Part shown: piece by piece, positions 21,395 to 34,340 of the stretch | How the letters are laid out: every line of letters begins with the position of its first letter | Numbering within the stretch: the stretch's first letter is position 1 | Assembly: GCA_022577435.1 (NCBI GenBank) | Contig: JAKOON010000006.1 | Span: 1,392,001 to 1,456,000 of the forward strand | Source: Embiotoca jacksoni | Lineage: Eukaryota; Chordata; Actinopteri; Embiotocidae | Direction of reading: 5' to 3' | DNA: 64,000 nucleotides | The notes under the pieces: model-generated | What the model saw: the letters and a program-made list of their open reading frames with translations, nothing else | What the model was told of the DNA's origin: nothing | Database searches by the model: none | Position numbers and translations under genes: made by a program

Positions 21395-21889
21395 GCTGCG
21401 TTCAAATGAAACTCGTGAGCTCGCGGTTACGACGTGGGAAGTCGCGCATGCTCGGCGTTCGAGTGGTTGAGTCATAAGAAAATGCTGAACGCCAACGTGG
21501 ACGGCGTCTAGAAGCCACAGATGCTAACAATTTATCAAGCTAACGGGGGAGGGCAGGGGGGTAATGTAATGCAGGAAACACACAGTCACAGAGGCAAAAG
21601 ATGAGGCCGTTGGGAAGATCAACATTTTCCTCAGACGTAGACTATTATCCAAGTTATGAGGACAAACTCTACGTGACTGAAATTACAATATATTAACTGA
21701 ACATCCAACCAAACTTGAACTTCCACAACCTCTTGACATTTCTGTAAATGTCAGCGAACACGTCCCAACTCGTGAACTCGATGCTCGTTGAAAATGTCGA
21801 GTTCAGACATCCTGAATGCCGCAAGAGGGCGGCGTTCATACGGACTCTTCTCGCGTGCGTGGCGATTACGACGCCATGTGAACGCATCA
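21395..21889 (+). mobile_element. Family C MITE-like element, best copy
   Basis: About 495 bp with partly matching inverted ends (GCGTTCAAATG at the left, CATGTGAACGC at the right). The inner sequence is shared with 20046-20382 and 56205-56575. It encodes no transposase. The class is unknown; a MITE is the simplest reading. Confidence 0.7.
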
Positions 21890-24599
21890 TCAGTTCGTGT
21901 CAGGGGAAGGAGAGCACCGCGTGTCCGAGCCCGTCGGAAAGTATTTATTTAAAGCAACGTAACCGAACTCACACACTCAATGTTAATTACATCGGCACCT
22001 TGAGAACATACCGACAGCGAGAAAAGAACAACGTGCGAATTTCATTATTTCAAAGCTCTTATTGTGAAACTAATACGTTTTGTGCAGCAGACCAACGGGG
22101 TTATCACACATTTCGATGTGGGATCGGGTTGTTCTCAGAAATTTGGGATCGACAATATCATGGCCTCAAATCTGCCAGGCAAGCTCTGCCCAAAATCCAA
22201 AAAAAAATAAAAAAAAATAATGTTCCTATCATATGGCACAAAGAAAACTAAACTGGGACCTAAAGTTTTTGCATATTTTCATTTTGAAAAATGATTACAA
22301 TTATCAAAATACTTTTGTATTTTAAGGTGGAACCAATTATTCAGGCTGTAAACTTTGATCACTGATTTCAACAGACAGACTTTGCTGATCTACACTCTTC
22401 TTTATCTTGTTTTTCCAGCTGTCTGTTAACATGGTGATTTCTACACTATCTCATTTCTCTTTAGTGATGTTGTGATGTTCCCAGATCTCCGTCATGAAGT
22501 TGTTTTGTATTTTCTTTCTAGAATAGATACAATGAGGATAATACCCAAAGTGAAATAAGTCATACTTCAACCTCAACTTGAAGGTGTTCATCTGAGTGAT
22601 GTTTAAAGATAGCGGTTCAATTGCAGGACGGCAACACAACAACGGGGGGATTCTTCTTTTTAGAAGTACATCTTAAATTCTTTTGAATGACAGTTTATTA
22701 AAAGTCCATTAATCATGTTTGATATCCTTTTCAGTTGACTGACTGTACTGCCTCCTGGTGCCCTTGGGCTTTAAAATGCTGACTGTGTAATTACAGCGTG
22801 TTTTAACTCCCCTTTCTTTTTCTCCTTTAAACTACTGTCTTCTGTATCAAACAGAAACCTGCGGGGCAGAAAAATGAAGCCGAGGGCAGTACCTCAACAG
22901 GCCAATAGAGGCCGCCTCCAAAAGTGAGTCAGTCCCCACAGGCATTCACGTTAAAATCTTACCGCAGAAATAAACACGTTTACAGCCTGGTGAAAAAAAA
23001 ACAACAAAAAAACAGTTTTGGTCTCTGCTGCTAATTTCCTCGTTTACGACAACTGTAAAAAATTTTTTTTTTATAACTCACCATTTAAATTGTATTAAGA
23101 CCTGAATCTCTCATAATCAAGGGTGAAACATCTTTGCCACAGTTGGCGAGGTGCCTGCAGGTTTCAACTCCACCCACGCACCAACTGTTTTGCCCATATT
23201 TGGATTCTGCCCGGGTATACTTGCCGCTCAATTTCAGCATTTTGTATTTATTTATTTTTCAACCTGTCCGAGAGAACGACGCCATCAACGCGATCGATTA
23301 ACGAGCGGACGGTCTCCCCCTCGCTCCCTCCACCTGTGTCAGAGCAGCAGAGACGAAGCTCCGCCCACAGCGAGACACGCAGAGATCAGAGGACAGAAAC
23401 ACAGAAGAGACTCTCACACCGAGCTGGAAACAAACAGCTGCTCATAAAGTAGGTAAATAACATAAATACTATATTTTCAGATGTACTGCAACAAAGGGGC
23501 GGAGCTATAAAGACAGACATAAGTTTTGACCCAGACGTGATTCTCTCAGGAGGGACGGGGGGTCCCAATTGCAAGGGAAACACATTTCCATTTAGGTAAA
23601 TATTATATTGAAACACTTTATCTGACATTTTTCAGACACTAGTTGCTTGCACTGCAGCAGGCTTTTCAGGGAACATCTGCGTCGCATCAGTGACACGCCG
23701 CCACCACTAGTAAATTCTCTAACTAAAGGAAACACTGGACTATATTTCTTGAAATCAAGAATTTGAACAATTCAGAGACAGAGCTTCACTAATACTACTT
23801 TTAAAGGAAGTCATGATGCAAAAGAAACCAATGTTGAAGAAGGAATATCAGCAGCAACCGGTGAGTTCACTCACAACAGGCCTTTTCATTTCAAACTCCA
23901 CAGAGCGTTTTAAAAATGTACTCACCCATTGCTGCATGCAACTCTTCTCATGTTTCCTCCTCTGTTTGACAACACCTGTAAGAAACAATAAAAACAAAAT
24001 TATTTCCAAGTTAACAATAAAAACGCTGTTAACTTCCAGCATTGTATCGTTAACTATTGCCAGCAGGTCGTTACCACCCTGAGGAGCGTTTATAAGTCTC
24101 TCTGTGACACCGTGAACTCCGGGATAACCTGAGTCATAAAATAAAAGTAGCCGTGTGCTGTCAAATGAACTTTTCTTTGCAGATTCCCGACAAGACATTC
24201 TGCAGACTTATCATATTTTCTTTCAGAGCCCCGTCTCAGCTCCAAAATGTCACCCTGCTTGCTTTTCTGTCGCTCTGCTTCACAACAGAGAGACTATTTC
24301 ACCTGTTTCTGTGTACAAGTATGTAGATCACAGCAGTAAAGGGAAAAAAAATCCCCAGAACCTCAAACCAGGTCTACATTCAGGTCGACACCATGCTTGG
24401 AGATGATACTGCTGTGCTCAGGTTTTTTTTTCCTCACTGTTTCACGAATGACTCTTTCGAAAAGTCTCTTCATTTTAAGCGATGACAGGATCAACCGCCT
24501 CGGTGTAAAGCAACGCACATCGATTTGATCGGTGGAGTATGAACAGAAAAAAATGTGTCAGGAGTCCGGTTTTCCTCCGTTTTACCCCCGATCACCTCT
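21890..24599. other. No gene recognised
   Basis: AT-rich unique sequence. A short family A-like scrap may lie at 22865-22930 (GAAGCCGAGG, CCAATAGAGGCCGCCTCCAAAA). Open frames here lack domains. Confidence 0.4.
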
Positions 24600-25165
24600 C
24601 CTCCTGTGTCCCCTCAGTCCCCTGTCTGCTTGTTCTGTGTCCTCCTCCCCTCTCCTCCCGTGGCCACGCCCCTCACCGGTCCCAGCAGATGCAGCCACTC
24701 ACCCCGGATCACCACCTGCAGGTGTGCTGCATCTCCCTGATCACCTCCCCGGACTATATGTACCCTGCCCCTGCACTCCTCCGGTTGTGGGTTCATTAGT
24801 TAGTCACCCGTCCGTCCTCCGTCTGTTCTCCGTCCGTCCTGGTCCCGTTCCTCCGGCTTCTGTTCCTCCTGCGGAGCTACCTGTCGGAGTCACCAGTCGG
24901 TGGAGTTGCCCTCCCGACTCAGAGGATTATTGACTCTGTTTCTTCCAGCGGTCCTGTCCGCTGGTCTGCCAGCTGCCCTGCCAGCCGTGTCTCCCTGGAT
25001 CAGTCGGTTTAGTTGTCCTCCTGACTTGGAAGCAAGTGGACACCGTAGGTGCCACCTTTTGGTTTGTTTTTGTTTTTATTTATGGCAATAAAGACTGTAT
25101 TTTGGAACCGATACACGAGTCTGTGAGCCTGCATTTGGGTCCTGGTAAAACACCCACCACATAAC
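24600..25165 (+). mobile_element. LTR-like retroposon fragment
   Basis: A CT-rich segment with TATATGTACC (TATA-like, about 24755), pyrimidine-rich CCGTCCGTCC runs, an AATAAA signal (25087-25092) followed by GACTGTATTTTGG, and then GCCTGCATTTGGGTCCTGG. That order is typical of LTR-type repeats in teleosts. No gag or pol frame lies beside it, so a solo LTR or fragment is likely. Family not identified. Confidence 0.5.
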
Positions 25166-25288
25166 AAAATTAACTTATGAACTTGAACAAGGGAACCATA
25201 AAAAACAAGGCTCAAAATCTGAGCTCACACTGTCAAATGAACGGATGTTGTTTAGACGTAGACGGAGGGCAAAAAGATGCAAGCGTAA

Positions 25289-25835
25289 CCAAGGTGTAAC
25301 CAGCAATGACGTCACCCGTCGGTTTGTGAACACCCCGAATTCAGCCGTTCAGATTTTGTCCGTCGCCATCTTGCTAGTTTGGAGCGGTTTGGAGCAGGAA
25401 GTGACCATATTTGGACTAGCTGGGGGAAGAGCGAGTGGTGGATCTGACTGGTCTGATTGGAAACCTGACGATACTATGTCCCGCCCACCGATAGCTGTAA
25501 CGTGACTGCACCACAGGCCTGTCAATCAAACAGAGACACCCCCAAAAACACTTCTTTTTGAAGCGTATTTTCTAATTAATGAGGGATCATTTTCAGATGA
25601 ACCGCCAGAAAACTAATAAGGAGTGACTTTAGCTAACAACACTGAAATAACTCATTAAAAAAATGTCTTGAATTCGGATTATACGATAGAAGTTGAATGG
25701 GAGTCTATGGAGCCGGAGGCTTTTTGGAGCCGACCTCTAGTGGCACTCGGTGGTATTGCAGTTTAAGGCCCCTTCTGCATCTGCCTCATTTTTCAGACCC
25801 GAAAGCTACGTCCACTTTTACATACCGTCCATGAA
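25289..25835 (+). repeat. Family A repeat, nearly full-length reference copy
   Basis: Runs from the ACGTCACCCGTCGGTTTGTG start block, through the CCGTCGCCATCTTGCTAGTT, GGTGGATCTGACTGGTCTGA and CACAGGCCTGTCAATCAAAC blocks, to GTGGCACTCGGTGGTATTGC and an end near ACATACCGTCCATG. About 545 bp. No open frame and no obvious terminal inverted repeat. The class (SINE, MITE or other) is unknown. Confidence 0.85.
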
Positions 25836-28600
25836 AGCAACAGAATAAATGTTATATTCGACATAAATACATATTTTTTCTCAGTAACTGTAACTGATTA
25901 CATTTATTTTGTAATTTGATTACGTATATCTATTAGAAGTCAACACCTTCCATGACATCATTCCCTCCGATTCCGGTCTTTCTGATGGCTTGGCGGGTAA
26001 ACAGGTTGAGCAAGAAGGTTTTCAACACCACACATCAAAGGAGGAGGTGTGTGACAAATGAGGGGAATTACAGTGCGGGACAGAGATAACCGGTGTGACG
26101 ACCGCAGTCCTGCCAAGAAAAAAACCTTTCTTCTAAACTCCTTCAAAGATGGAGGAGAGCGGCTGACGCAACGTCTAAATATGTCCCTTTGTGTGTTTAT
26201 ATAAGCGGCTCCGTTGTTACCTTGTATGTCCAGTTTTAGTGGAAGTGGAATATTGAGGGATTATAATACGTCTTCTTTGGATTTAGAGTGTTCTTTAAAG
26301 CCGAGGACTCCGACAAATCTTACAAAGCCTGGAAAAAAAGTGCACGGTCACCAAAAGTAAAAGTCGGTGGAGGGTTTGTGACCCCGCAGCGGCGATGGCT
26401 AAATGCACGGAGGCCGTTTCAGACACATTCTTTAGGCGGCCTCAAAGAAAACTAGATTTTTTTTTGGGTCCCGTTGGAATCTGAATGATATTTCAGTCAA
26501 AAGGCAAAAGAGAGCAAAAAGCCTGCGGTTGTGTGGGTGAAAGTCGGATACCGTCCAACGTTCAAAGCCTTGAAATACATACGCCACACAATGTTAAAGC
26601 ATTCCTTTTCACAATTTACAATGCATAAACACGACGGTTTACAGAAGCCCGCCGTGATTATTTGCACAGAGGTCTAGTTTCAGCTATTTCTGGCTTTTTT
26701 TTCTTGAGGTGCCGCCCCACAAAGTGATTCTTGAAAGTGTTAAACCACATCTCCCCCCCTCCACCCCTAACCCCCAACACCACCACCCTGCAGCCTCCAG
26801 CCTCAGTGAGCACAAAACACCGCCTGTTTAGACTTCAAATATCCAACACACACTGACCAGACAGCTTCAAAGAGCAACTCACGGCTGTCTGGAAGGAAAA
26901 ACCAAGTTACCGTTCATTCAACTCCTCTCCGATTCATAAGAACAAGCCCGGCCCGCTCGCTTGCATATCGAAACGTAAGCGCCGCCGCGATGCCATGACG
27001 CCGTCTCTCAAGAACGACGTGACATGTAACATCGTGTACGAGACAAAGTCTGACAAGTTGCAACCTAACGCTCGACTTTGCTCGGGGTCATGTATTCACG
27101 GCGTTTCGTCTGCCTGCACGTACGGAACATGAACTTACTGTCAGCGGCTCTGATGACACCACAGAGGATGCAGCAGCCGTTTCTCATTTTTCTAAAGTTG
27201 TGGAAAAACCTAAGCAGAGCAGCATCTCCACAAGGGCCCCTCACTGATGTATCTTAAAAGACTGCGACTTCTCAGTTTGCATTTGATTCTGTGTCTTTTT
27301 CAGCAGCCGTGCGAGGAGGAAGCCAGTTATGGGAAAACTGCAAAAAAAAAAAAAAAAAAAGAGGGTAGAGACGGAGGACGAGCTCCTGGGCCTTCAGAAG
27401 TCTTGTCAAAAGCCTTTTTCCTTTTTTCGATGCTTTGTCCCGCCGATATTCATCTTGCCAGTTGAAAAGTGAAGACGGCAAAAACTTTGGGCTTGAAAAG
27501 AACATTTCAACTTCTGAGAGACACCTCGCAACAGGATGGAGTATTTGAAAAAAAGACCACAGAAAAGAAAGAAAGAGTGAAACAGTGGGAATGGAAGGGA
27601 CTTCCAGAGTGAGAGGCATGTTAAAGAATCAGATACCACATTTAGAAAAAAAAAAAAAAAAAGAAAAGGGAGCGGAGATGAATATGGCATTGTCTTCTGG
27701 TGAAAGGAGGAACCAGACGCACGCGGAGTGTGCTCGGTTCTGGCGGGCTTTGTGTGCCCACATCCCTAAAAATCAATTTGACACATCGCGATAAACATAT
27801 ACCTAATCCTTCTATATATCCTCAGTCTGAATATGTGTGTGTGCGAGACAGATGCAGGGAGAGGTTGTGTGTGTGTGTGTGTGTGTGTGAGTGTGTGTGT
27901 GCGTGTTTATTAGCGATAACCATCAGTTACACCTTGTTAGACAGAGCCGCTCTCAGAACTGTCATCCGGCGGCGTGCCGTTAAAAGAAAAGTTTAATAAA
28001 GTCTGAACGCCATTTACTTTATCTCACACATCAGTGGGGGCCTTTCAAAAAATTTGCAGAGCAAAAAACTTTCCTCTCCTCATCTTTTTTACCTCAACTC
28101 CGGCTCGTCTCTCAAAAAGAAAGCTGACTTCATCACCGCACCTCGAGAGTTTGACGAAAATGAACGCTAAGCTCGCGAATCCTTTCTTTCTTTCGCTCAA
28201 TGGCGGAATGAATAAATGATATTCCTTCCCCTTTAATCGACGCACTCAGCGATAACAAAGAGACTTTGAGACACTTTGAGGACACCTAACGATCAGAAGC
28301 ATCAGGAGGTGCTCTTCGTTTTTTCGTTGACGGACAGGCAGATCAAAAAGCAAGCCCCTTAAACGCTCCTACCCACTTTAGAATAATCTCGCTTTTTCCC
28401 CTCTTTTCAAGCACAAAGTGGGAAAGAGAGAAGGATCGTTTCATCTCTTCTCTCTCTTCTCCGTTTTCAAAGTTATTTCGCCCGCGATAAAGCGCCGTGT
28501 ATTGACGACTTGGAAGGTGCCTTGTCTCTTGAAAGGAGTGACATTTTATCTATATATAGTGTTAGAGTGTGCTTCAATTTAACTCCGTCTGGCGCGGAGC
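25836..28600. other. No gene recognised
   Basis: Mostly unique sequence with A tracts at 27341-27360 and 27643-27662 and a GT/GTGA array at 27833-27906. The part from 28030 to 28600 looks like non-repetitive intergenic DNA. No exon could be supported. Confidence 0.4.
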
Positions 28601-28743
28601 ACGTCTCGCGTTGATGTGGCTGACAGCTGCCGGTTGAAAGACGCGCGGAAAGTACTGAAGATTCAAATGAAGTTTTGCCATGACGACAGGGGCTTGATGT
28701 ATGCTAATCAATCGATTGAGCAGCAGAAATGTGCTCGCTCGGT
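28601..28743. promoter_or_regulatory. Candidate regulatory segment with ONECUT/CUX-like palindrome
   Basis: The perfect 12-bp palindrome TCAATCGATTGA (28708-28719) contains ATCAAT and ATCGAT words bound by cut-homeodomain proteins. The flanking sequence is unique. Function is inferred. Confidence 0.25.
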
Positions 28744-28744
28744 G

Positions 28745-28795
<51 letters not shown>
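28744..28795. repeat. (GA)n microsatellite
   Basis: A GA array with one GGGA interruption. A TTC array follows at 28997-29022. Confidence 0.95.
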
Positions 28796-28799
<4 letters not shown>

Positions 28800-28839
28800 G
28801 GAAAAGTGTGAGTGACAGAAACTTGTCAGACGGCGCTCA

Positions 28840-30067
28840 CAGAGATATCAAAAAAGTCACAAAGTTTGCGTCGCCACACAAGAGCCTAAATCGCATGTGG
28901 TATATGCTACAAAAGGTTCGACTTGAGAAGAGCTGCATTTGATATAAAGGAAAAGAAATTGGGACGATTCTCCATATGGTGTGGCAGCAAGCACGATTCT
29001 TCTTCTTCTTCTTCTTCTTCTTTTTTTTGTTTTTGTTTTGACGAAGGAAAGGGGGTGGGGGGGAGGCTTTGTGTCCGTGACACCTACAGTGAATTCCTGA
29101 GAAAATTCTCCATCTAGGTCTGTCTGAGCCTCTTCCATCCTTCAAAGGGACACGGGCCATAGGATGTTGAATTTACATTACAAAAGAGCCTGAACAGTCT
29201 CAGCGAGTTTCGGTAGAACGCACGATCAAACGGTCGCATCAGAAACATTAATATCTAATGGAACAGATTGGGAAAGATGGACAAGACATCTGCTTTTTAA
29301 AAAAAAAAAAACACAGCTATGAATACTCCTTTCCCTATAGTTTAGTTTATCAGAGTTGTTTAGACGTTCGGTGAGTTTGCCGCCTCGGAGCTGCCTGACA
29401 GAGTAGAAACTACGGTAACGGAGCTGCTGCTGCTGCTCGTCTCAGCTCTCAGTTTTCATAAAAAAAAAAAAATCCCTTCCAGATGTGGATCCCTGCGGAA
29501 TTCCAGGAAGCAGACACACGGATCTGTTCGTCCACATGTGTCAAAAACAACAGGTCAGGACGACTGAGACGGCGAGTTCCCCAACAGAGACGCACCACTG
29601 CCGCCGCCTCTCCCGCGCTTATCAAAAGTATTTAGATTCTCGACCCGTTTCCTTCGCTCCCAATCGCATACCGTTTCTTTTCAATGTACTGCAGCTACCC
29701 TTACAAAAGTACTGTTGCATGTAGTATCGATAAGTCTGACAATCAGCAAAATGCACCTTGAACTTTGACCGTCTTGGTCTGTAGCGCGACACTTGAAGTG
29801 AAAAGGAAAAGGATGTGGTTTTGAATGAGTACGCTTCCTTTGAATGCCTCTTCTTCTTCTTCTTCGTTTAGTGGGCGGAGCATTAGTGCCACCGACTGTG
29901 TCGGTGGCTCAGTCGATGTGACGTGTCTCCCGCTGCAGAGGATTGTGGGTCAGAATAGGATGTAGTCGGACATCCTGGTACTTTTGGCATTCTACATTTA
30001 ACATACTACGTATTGGGACATACTAAATCTTTTTCTGTCACACTTAATAGTACGGTAATACAGGTGT
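28840..30067. other. No gene recognised
   Basis: Unique sequence with a TTC repeat (28997-29022), a G run (29051-29063) and A tracts (29299-29312, 29459-29472). No supported exon. Confidence 0.4.
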
Positions 30068-30612
30068 TGGAACCACAGAGTGTATATATAGGTATACGTA
30101 GCGTCTGGCTCAGAAAAATTAGGCTGATGCAGAAGTGTCTTAAGCTGCAATACCACAGAGTGACACTAGAGGTCGGCTCCAAAAAGCCTCCGACGCCATA
30201 GACTCCCATTCAACTTCTCTCACGAAATACAAAGAAAATAAATTTTCTCCACCAGTTATCTCGGTGTTGTTAACTAAAGTCGCTCCTTCTTATTCGTTTT
30301 CTGGAGGTCCATCTGAAAATAATCCCGTCATTAATTCGAAAATAATCTTTTAAAAAATACTTGTTTTTGGGGGCTGTTTGATTGACAGGCCTGTGGTGCA
30401 GTCAAGTTACAGCTATCGGTGGGCGGGACGTAGTATCGTCAGGTTTCTAATCAGATCAGTCAGATCCACCGCTCGCTCCTCCCCCAGCTCGTCCAAATAT
30501 GGTCACTTCCTGCTCCAAACTGCTCCGAACTAGCAACGATGGTGACGGACAGAATCTGAACTGGAGGCTTCATAACGGACGTTCACAAACCAACGGGTGA
30601 CGTCACTGGTAC
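30068..30612 (-). repeat. Family A repeat, nearly full-length copy
   Basis: The reverse complement matches 25289-25835 along its whole length, from GTATATATAGG and TGCAATACCACAGAGTGACA to ACGTTCACAAACCAACGGG. It is in the opposite orientation to the 25-kb copy. Confidence 0.85.
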
Positions 30613-31994
30613 TTTTGGCATACTACATTTAACATACTAAATCCTTTTCTGCCATACTAAATAGTATAGTAGTATGGATATTGGAACGCAGTGTATATAT
30701 CGGTCTTAATGGTGTGTGATTAATCACACTCCTCTCTGTTTACCAAATTAAAAGCGTCTCATTGATGCGAAACAAACACGGAGAGCAGAGACGGACTTGT
30801 TGGACTTGAAAGCCACAAACACTCATCCAAGTGTTAGAACAATAAATCCATTACACTCTATCAGTCGTGCTCGTGCATACCATCTCTGGCTCACATTTCC
30901 ATGTGCATAAAAGATGTGCTCATGTTGGCGCGCGCGCACACACACACACACATACACACATATACATACACACATACATACACATACACACACACACACA
31001 AGGAGCTGCGTTATCGCCAAACGTGATTAACGCTGCAAAACGATTAACATTGGGGGTGTTTATTCAAATCTGCACATCAAACGCATTCTTTCTCCTGTTT
31101 TATCTGACACCATCACAGCAGTTACTGTCAGGGGGAGAAAAGGCGCCTTCCCATCGGCCCATCGGCCCGCCGTCCAGCGCGGCCGCCCAAACAAGGCCCG
31201 ACTCTGCTCGCACGCTTTCATCATTTACAGAGGAAGCGTGCCGCGGCAGCGCCGGCCTCCGCCAGAACAAGGCCGCTCGCTGTCCGCCGGACAATGGACA
31301 GTGGAGCTGGAGGTGGCGGTGGACTCATTGTGACGGATGAAGTCACCGACATCAGACCCCGGCACCGCCAGACACCGAAGCGGAGGGGCGAGCGGGTCGA
31401 GCGGGTCGAGCGGGTCGAGAGCGAGGGCGGAGCGGCGAAATGGTAAACAGCGGCACGGGGGCCCCCCGGGGTCGAGGACGGGACGTGAATGGAGAGAGTG
31501 TGTCTGTGTGAGGGTTCACGGTGAAAGGAACACACTCTCTGGACGAGCACAAATATGTAGTCATGCACATAAACAAGAACGAACGGGAGCCAGAGCGGAG
31601 AGACAAAAGAGGAGCTTCTGAAGTATCACGGTGATGTCATCTGATAGAGGAATGATGTCATCCTATTCGACGTCACAGTCATGGGACTGTTGGTTCAACA
31701 GTTCCATACTCCACTATTGCACCACAGTGCTGCTTCTCCTCCTGTAATAACCTTTATTTCATTATTGGGAGGCGGGATGAAGATTTCATCCTTTTACCAA
31801 TTAGCCTACATGCAGATTTTGAGAATTTTATTTCATAGTTTTGTCGATTTTAAATGAAAGTGTGAGATACTCTTGCGGGCCACAAAAAGCATTTTTAAAT
31901 CAGTCCATTAGGGGCCTCGCCTCAGACTCAGCCCCTCTAGTGGCATATTAAATGTACTTGTACTTGATTTTGAAAGTGAGAGTTCATCTACTGG
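30613..31994. other. Non-coding, with CA/TA microsatellite and CpG-rich segment
   Basis: 30929-31000 is a CG/CA/CATA microsatellite. 31130-31460 is CpG-rich and includes three copies of the 9-mer CGAGCGGGT. A 115-codon minus-strand frame (31221-31568) spans it but has no recognisable domain and no clear splice sites. It may be a CpG island without a visible gene. Confidence 0.35.
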
Positions 31995-32042
31995 GGCGAG
32001 GGCCTTTCTGCGTGGAGTTTGCATATTCTCCCCGTGCCGTGA
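31995..32042 (+). repeat. Short fragment of a common teleost repeat
   Basis: GGCCTTTCTGCGTGGAGTTT followed by GCATATTCTCCCCGTG is a sequence I recognise from abundant fish dispersed repeats. The flanks no longer match. Confidence 0.6.
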
Positions 32043-33635
32043 TAACGGCGGGATGGAGTTCATCTACTGGGTTTAAAAAAAGTAGGGCATTTTTGAGAAA
32101 CTTGGACTTGCATCAGCGAAGAATAGAAAGGTAATCTGTTTTTTATTGGTGCTTTGGACCTCGCAAACCCTTAAAAAGTTCAAAGATAAGTTAAAAGTTA
32201 AATAGTTACACTACGGGTGTCCATCAAAATGTTTTTTTTTTTACCAGCTGAAAACACCTGGCGCTCTTCTGAAAACGCCCAGCTGGGGGAATTTGCAAGC
32301 ATTTTTTTTTTTTTTTTAGCTGAGATACTTTGGTTGTCATGATACCAAACATTTGCGGAAGTGACGGTGAATTTTAAAAATGAGTTTAAAAATGTTCGCA
32401 CTGAAGGGAGTCCTCGCTCAGTTTGACTTCGGTAATATCTCAAAATTCTCAAGTCTGTGACCGAAACCAACAAAAAAAAATTGGGGGCTGGGAATTTGTT
32501 TGCAATCCAAATAATTTTATTCTAAGTTCATATATTTTTACTTACAGACTTGAATTTTGATTGAAATGTGAGAAATTTGCTCTCATCTGTTTTGTTTTTT
32601 ATGCCTAATAAAAAAGACAAACGTACCTCCATAACTTCCACCCTGAGAGTAACTGAAGGAAGCAATTAGAACAATTTTACTCATAAAAATCGGTTTACTC
32701 ATGTTGGACTAAACAGCCTGAAAAAAAACAATTGTGTAACGTCTTCTGTGGCTCTTTATGAGCTTTGTCAAGTCTGAGAAAACATGAATAAACTGTAATA
32801 GTGACATCATCAGGGTTTATTCTCAGCTTGGCAAATAGCCTGTGTTAAGAACTGTGGTTATTATGTGTAACATTTGAGTTGCGTTATTGGAAAATTAGAA
32901 TCCAGTGGGTTGCAGGTGACTCAGAATCAGAATCAGCTGCCTTTTTCAAGTTCACCAACGTTAACATTTTAAGATACTTACTCGGCTGAACAACTGTAAT
33001 CATTTGTCATTTCGTCTTAATCTCCATCATTTAAGGAGGAAAAAGGACCTGCGAAAGAATGAGGATGTATTTTAGGAGGTGAATTTGAAAGTATTTTTAG
33101 TTGTTGTCGTTGGGGCGAACAACATGTGGACCAGCTCGTCATTATGTTGGGACTTCACTCCGTCGCCTGTCTCCGCAGTCACACTACGGGATGAAACAAT
33201 CAGTTGTCACTCTGCCGCTTGTTTTTTTCACTCCCCGCGTTCGTTGAACTGTGTCTGGAAAAAGAAGACGCATCGAACCGCCCACTCACCCTGAACCACA
33301 GTCCCTCCGTTCTGCCTCATGCCCACTTTCAGTATTGTTGTTTTAGTAATCACAGACACAGCGGTCTTTGTTGTACAGCAGTAATGCTGCAATAATTGGA
33401 GGGGTGTGATGGACGGGCTTTATCTGAAGCCAACGACCTTCAACATCTGTCCTCGTAGGAGGGTTAAAAAAAAAAAAAAAAAATTAGGTTTGTAACACTT
33501 GACAGTCTAACAGAGAGGCTGGCATTAAAGGATAAATCAATGAAAGCAATAGGAAAGTACAGCATCCATGAACCATTAACCATAACGGTAAATAAGGAGA
33601 GCATGTCCTCTTTTAACACCCACGAGTCTGCAGAG
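32043..33635. other. No gene recognised
   Basis: AT-rich unique sequence with T tracts at 32232-32242 and 32304-32319 and an A tract at 33467-33483. No supported feature. Confidence 0.4.
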
Positions 33636-33772
33636 GAATAATCCGACATTTTGGGAAACATTTGAGCCTTTTTACGGAGAGTTAAGTGAGAAGATTGATG
33701 GTCCTTTCTTGTCTTGTCTCTAAAAATAAAGCTAGACCAAGAAGACAATTAGCTTAGCTTAGCATGAGTGAC
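33636..33772 (+). repeat. Fragment of an abundant percomorph dispersed repeat
   Basis: Contains CCGACATTTTGGGAAACA, GAGTTAAGTGAGAAGATTGA and ATTAGCTTAGCTTAGCAT in the order I know from a high-copy fish repeat. The 3' half of the element is missing. Confidence 0.65.
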
Positions 33773-33949
33773 ATTTTCCTCAAGAAAAGATGCCACTTTC
33801 ATGTGGTGCTAAGAGCAAACTGTTGTCCCTTTTTCAACTGGAGAGAGATATTGTAAAATATTGACGCAAGAGACGTAATGAGGTATGAGAACGACCTCCG
33901 AGAGAAAGTTAAAGCTTCAGTCGATTTAGAAAATCCTCTAAGACAACAT

Positions 33950-34340
33950 GCGTTGACGTCCTACCAAGTTCTACTAGCAATTTGTCCGTCACCATCTTGG
34001 TCTTTATGGAGCCAGAAGTGACCATATTTGGACGAGCTGGGCAGGAGCTGACTGGATACTCAAGGACACTGTTGCCCCGCCCACCTGGGAGCTCCCAAGG
34101 CATGTCAATCAAACAGACACGCCCCGCAAACAAAACTCTGTTTGAGGCCTAATATCTAATTAGCTAGTGACACCGTGATGACTTGTGGAAAACATTTACT
34201 GACTTTGTATTTCAGGAGAGAACTCCATGCTTTTTCAATGGGAGTCAATTGGAGACAGCCCCTAATGGCCCTCTGTGGTATTACACTCTAAGGCACATTG
34301 GTTTTACTTTTCAGACCTGTAGAATACATATTTTATAAAT
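33950..34340 (+). repeat. Family A repeat, diverged copy
   Basis: Starts at GTCCGTCACCATCTTGG and carries AAGTGACCATATTTGGACGA, a shortened centre (GTCAATCAAACAGACACGCC), then CCCTAATGGCCCTCTGTGGTA. It resembles the diverged second unit at 17403-17705 (both have TGACACC..TGATGACTTGTGGAAAA-type sequence), so the two form a subfamily. Confidence 0.8.

Noticed and set aside
31221..31568. 115-codon minus-strand frame in CpG-rich DNA
   Set aside because: It arises from stop-poor GC-rich composition and a triplicated 9-mer. No domain or splice sites support it.
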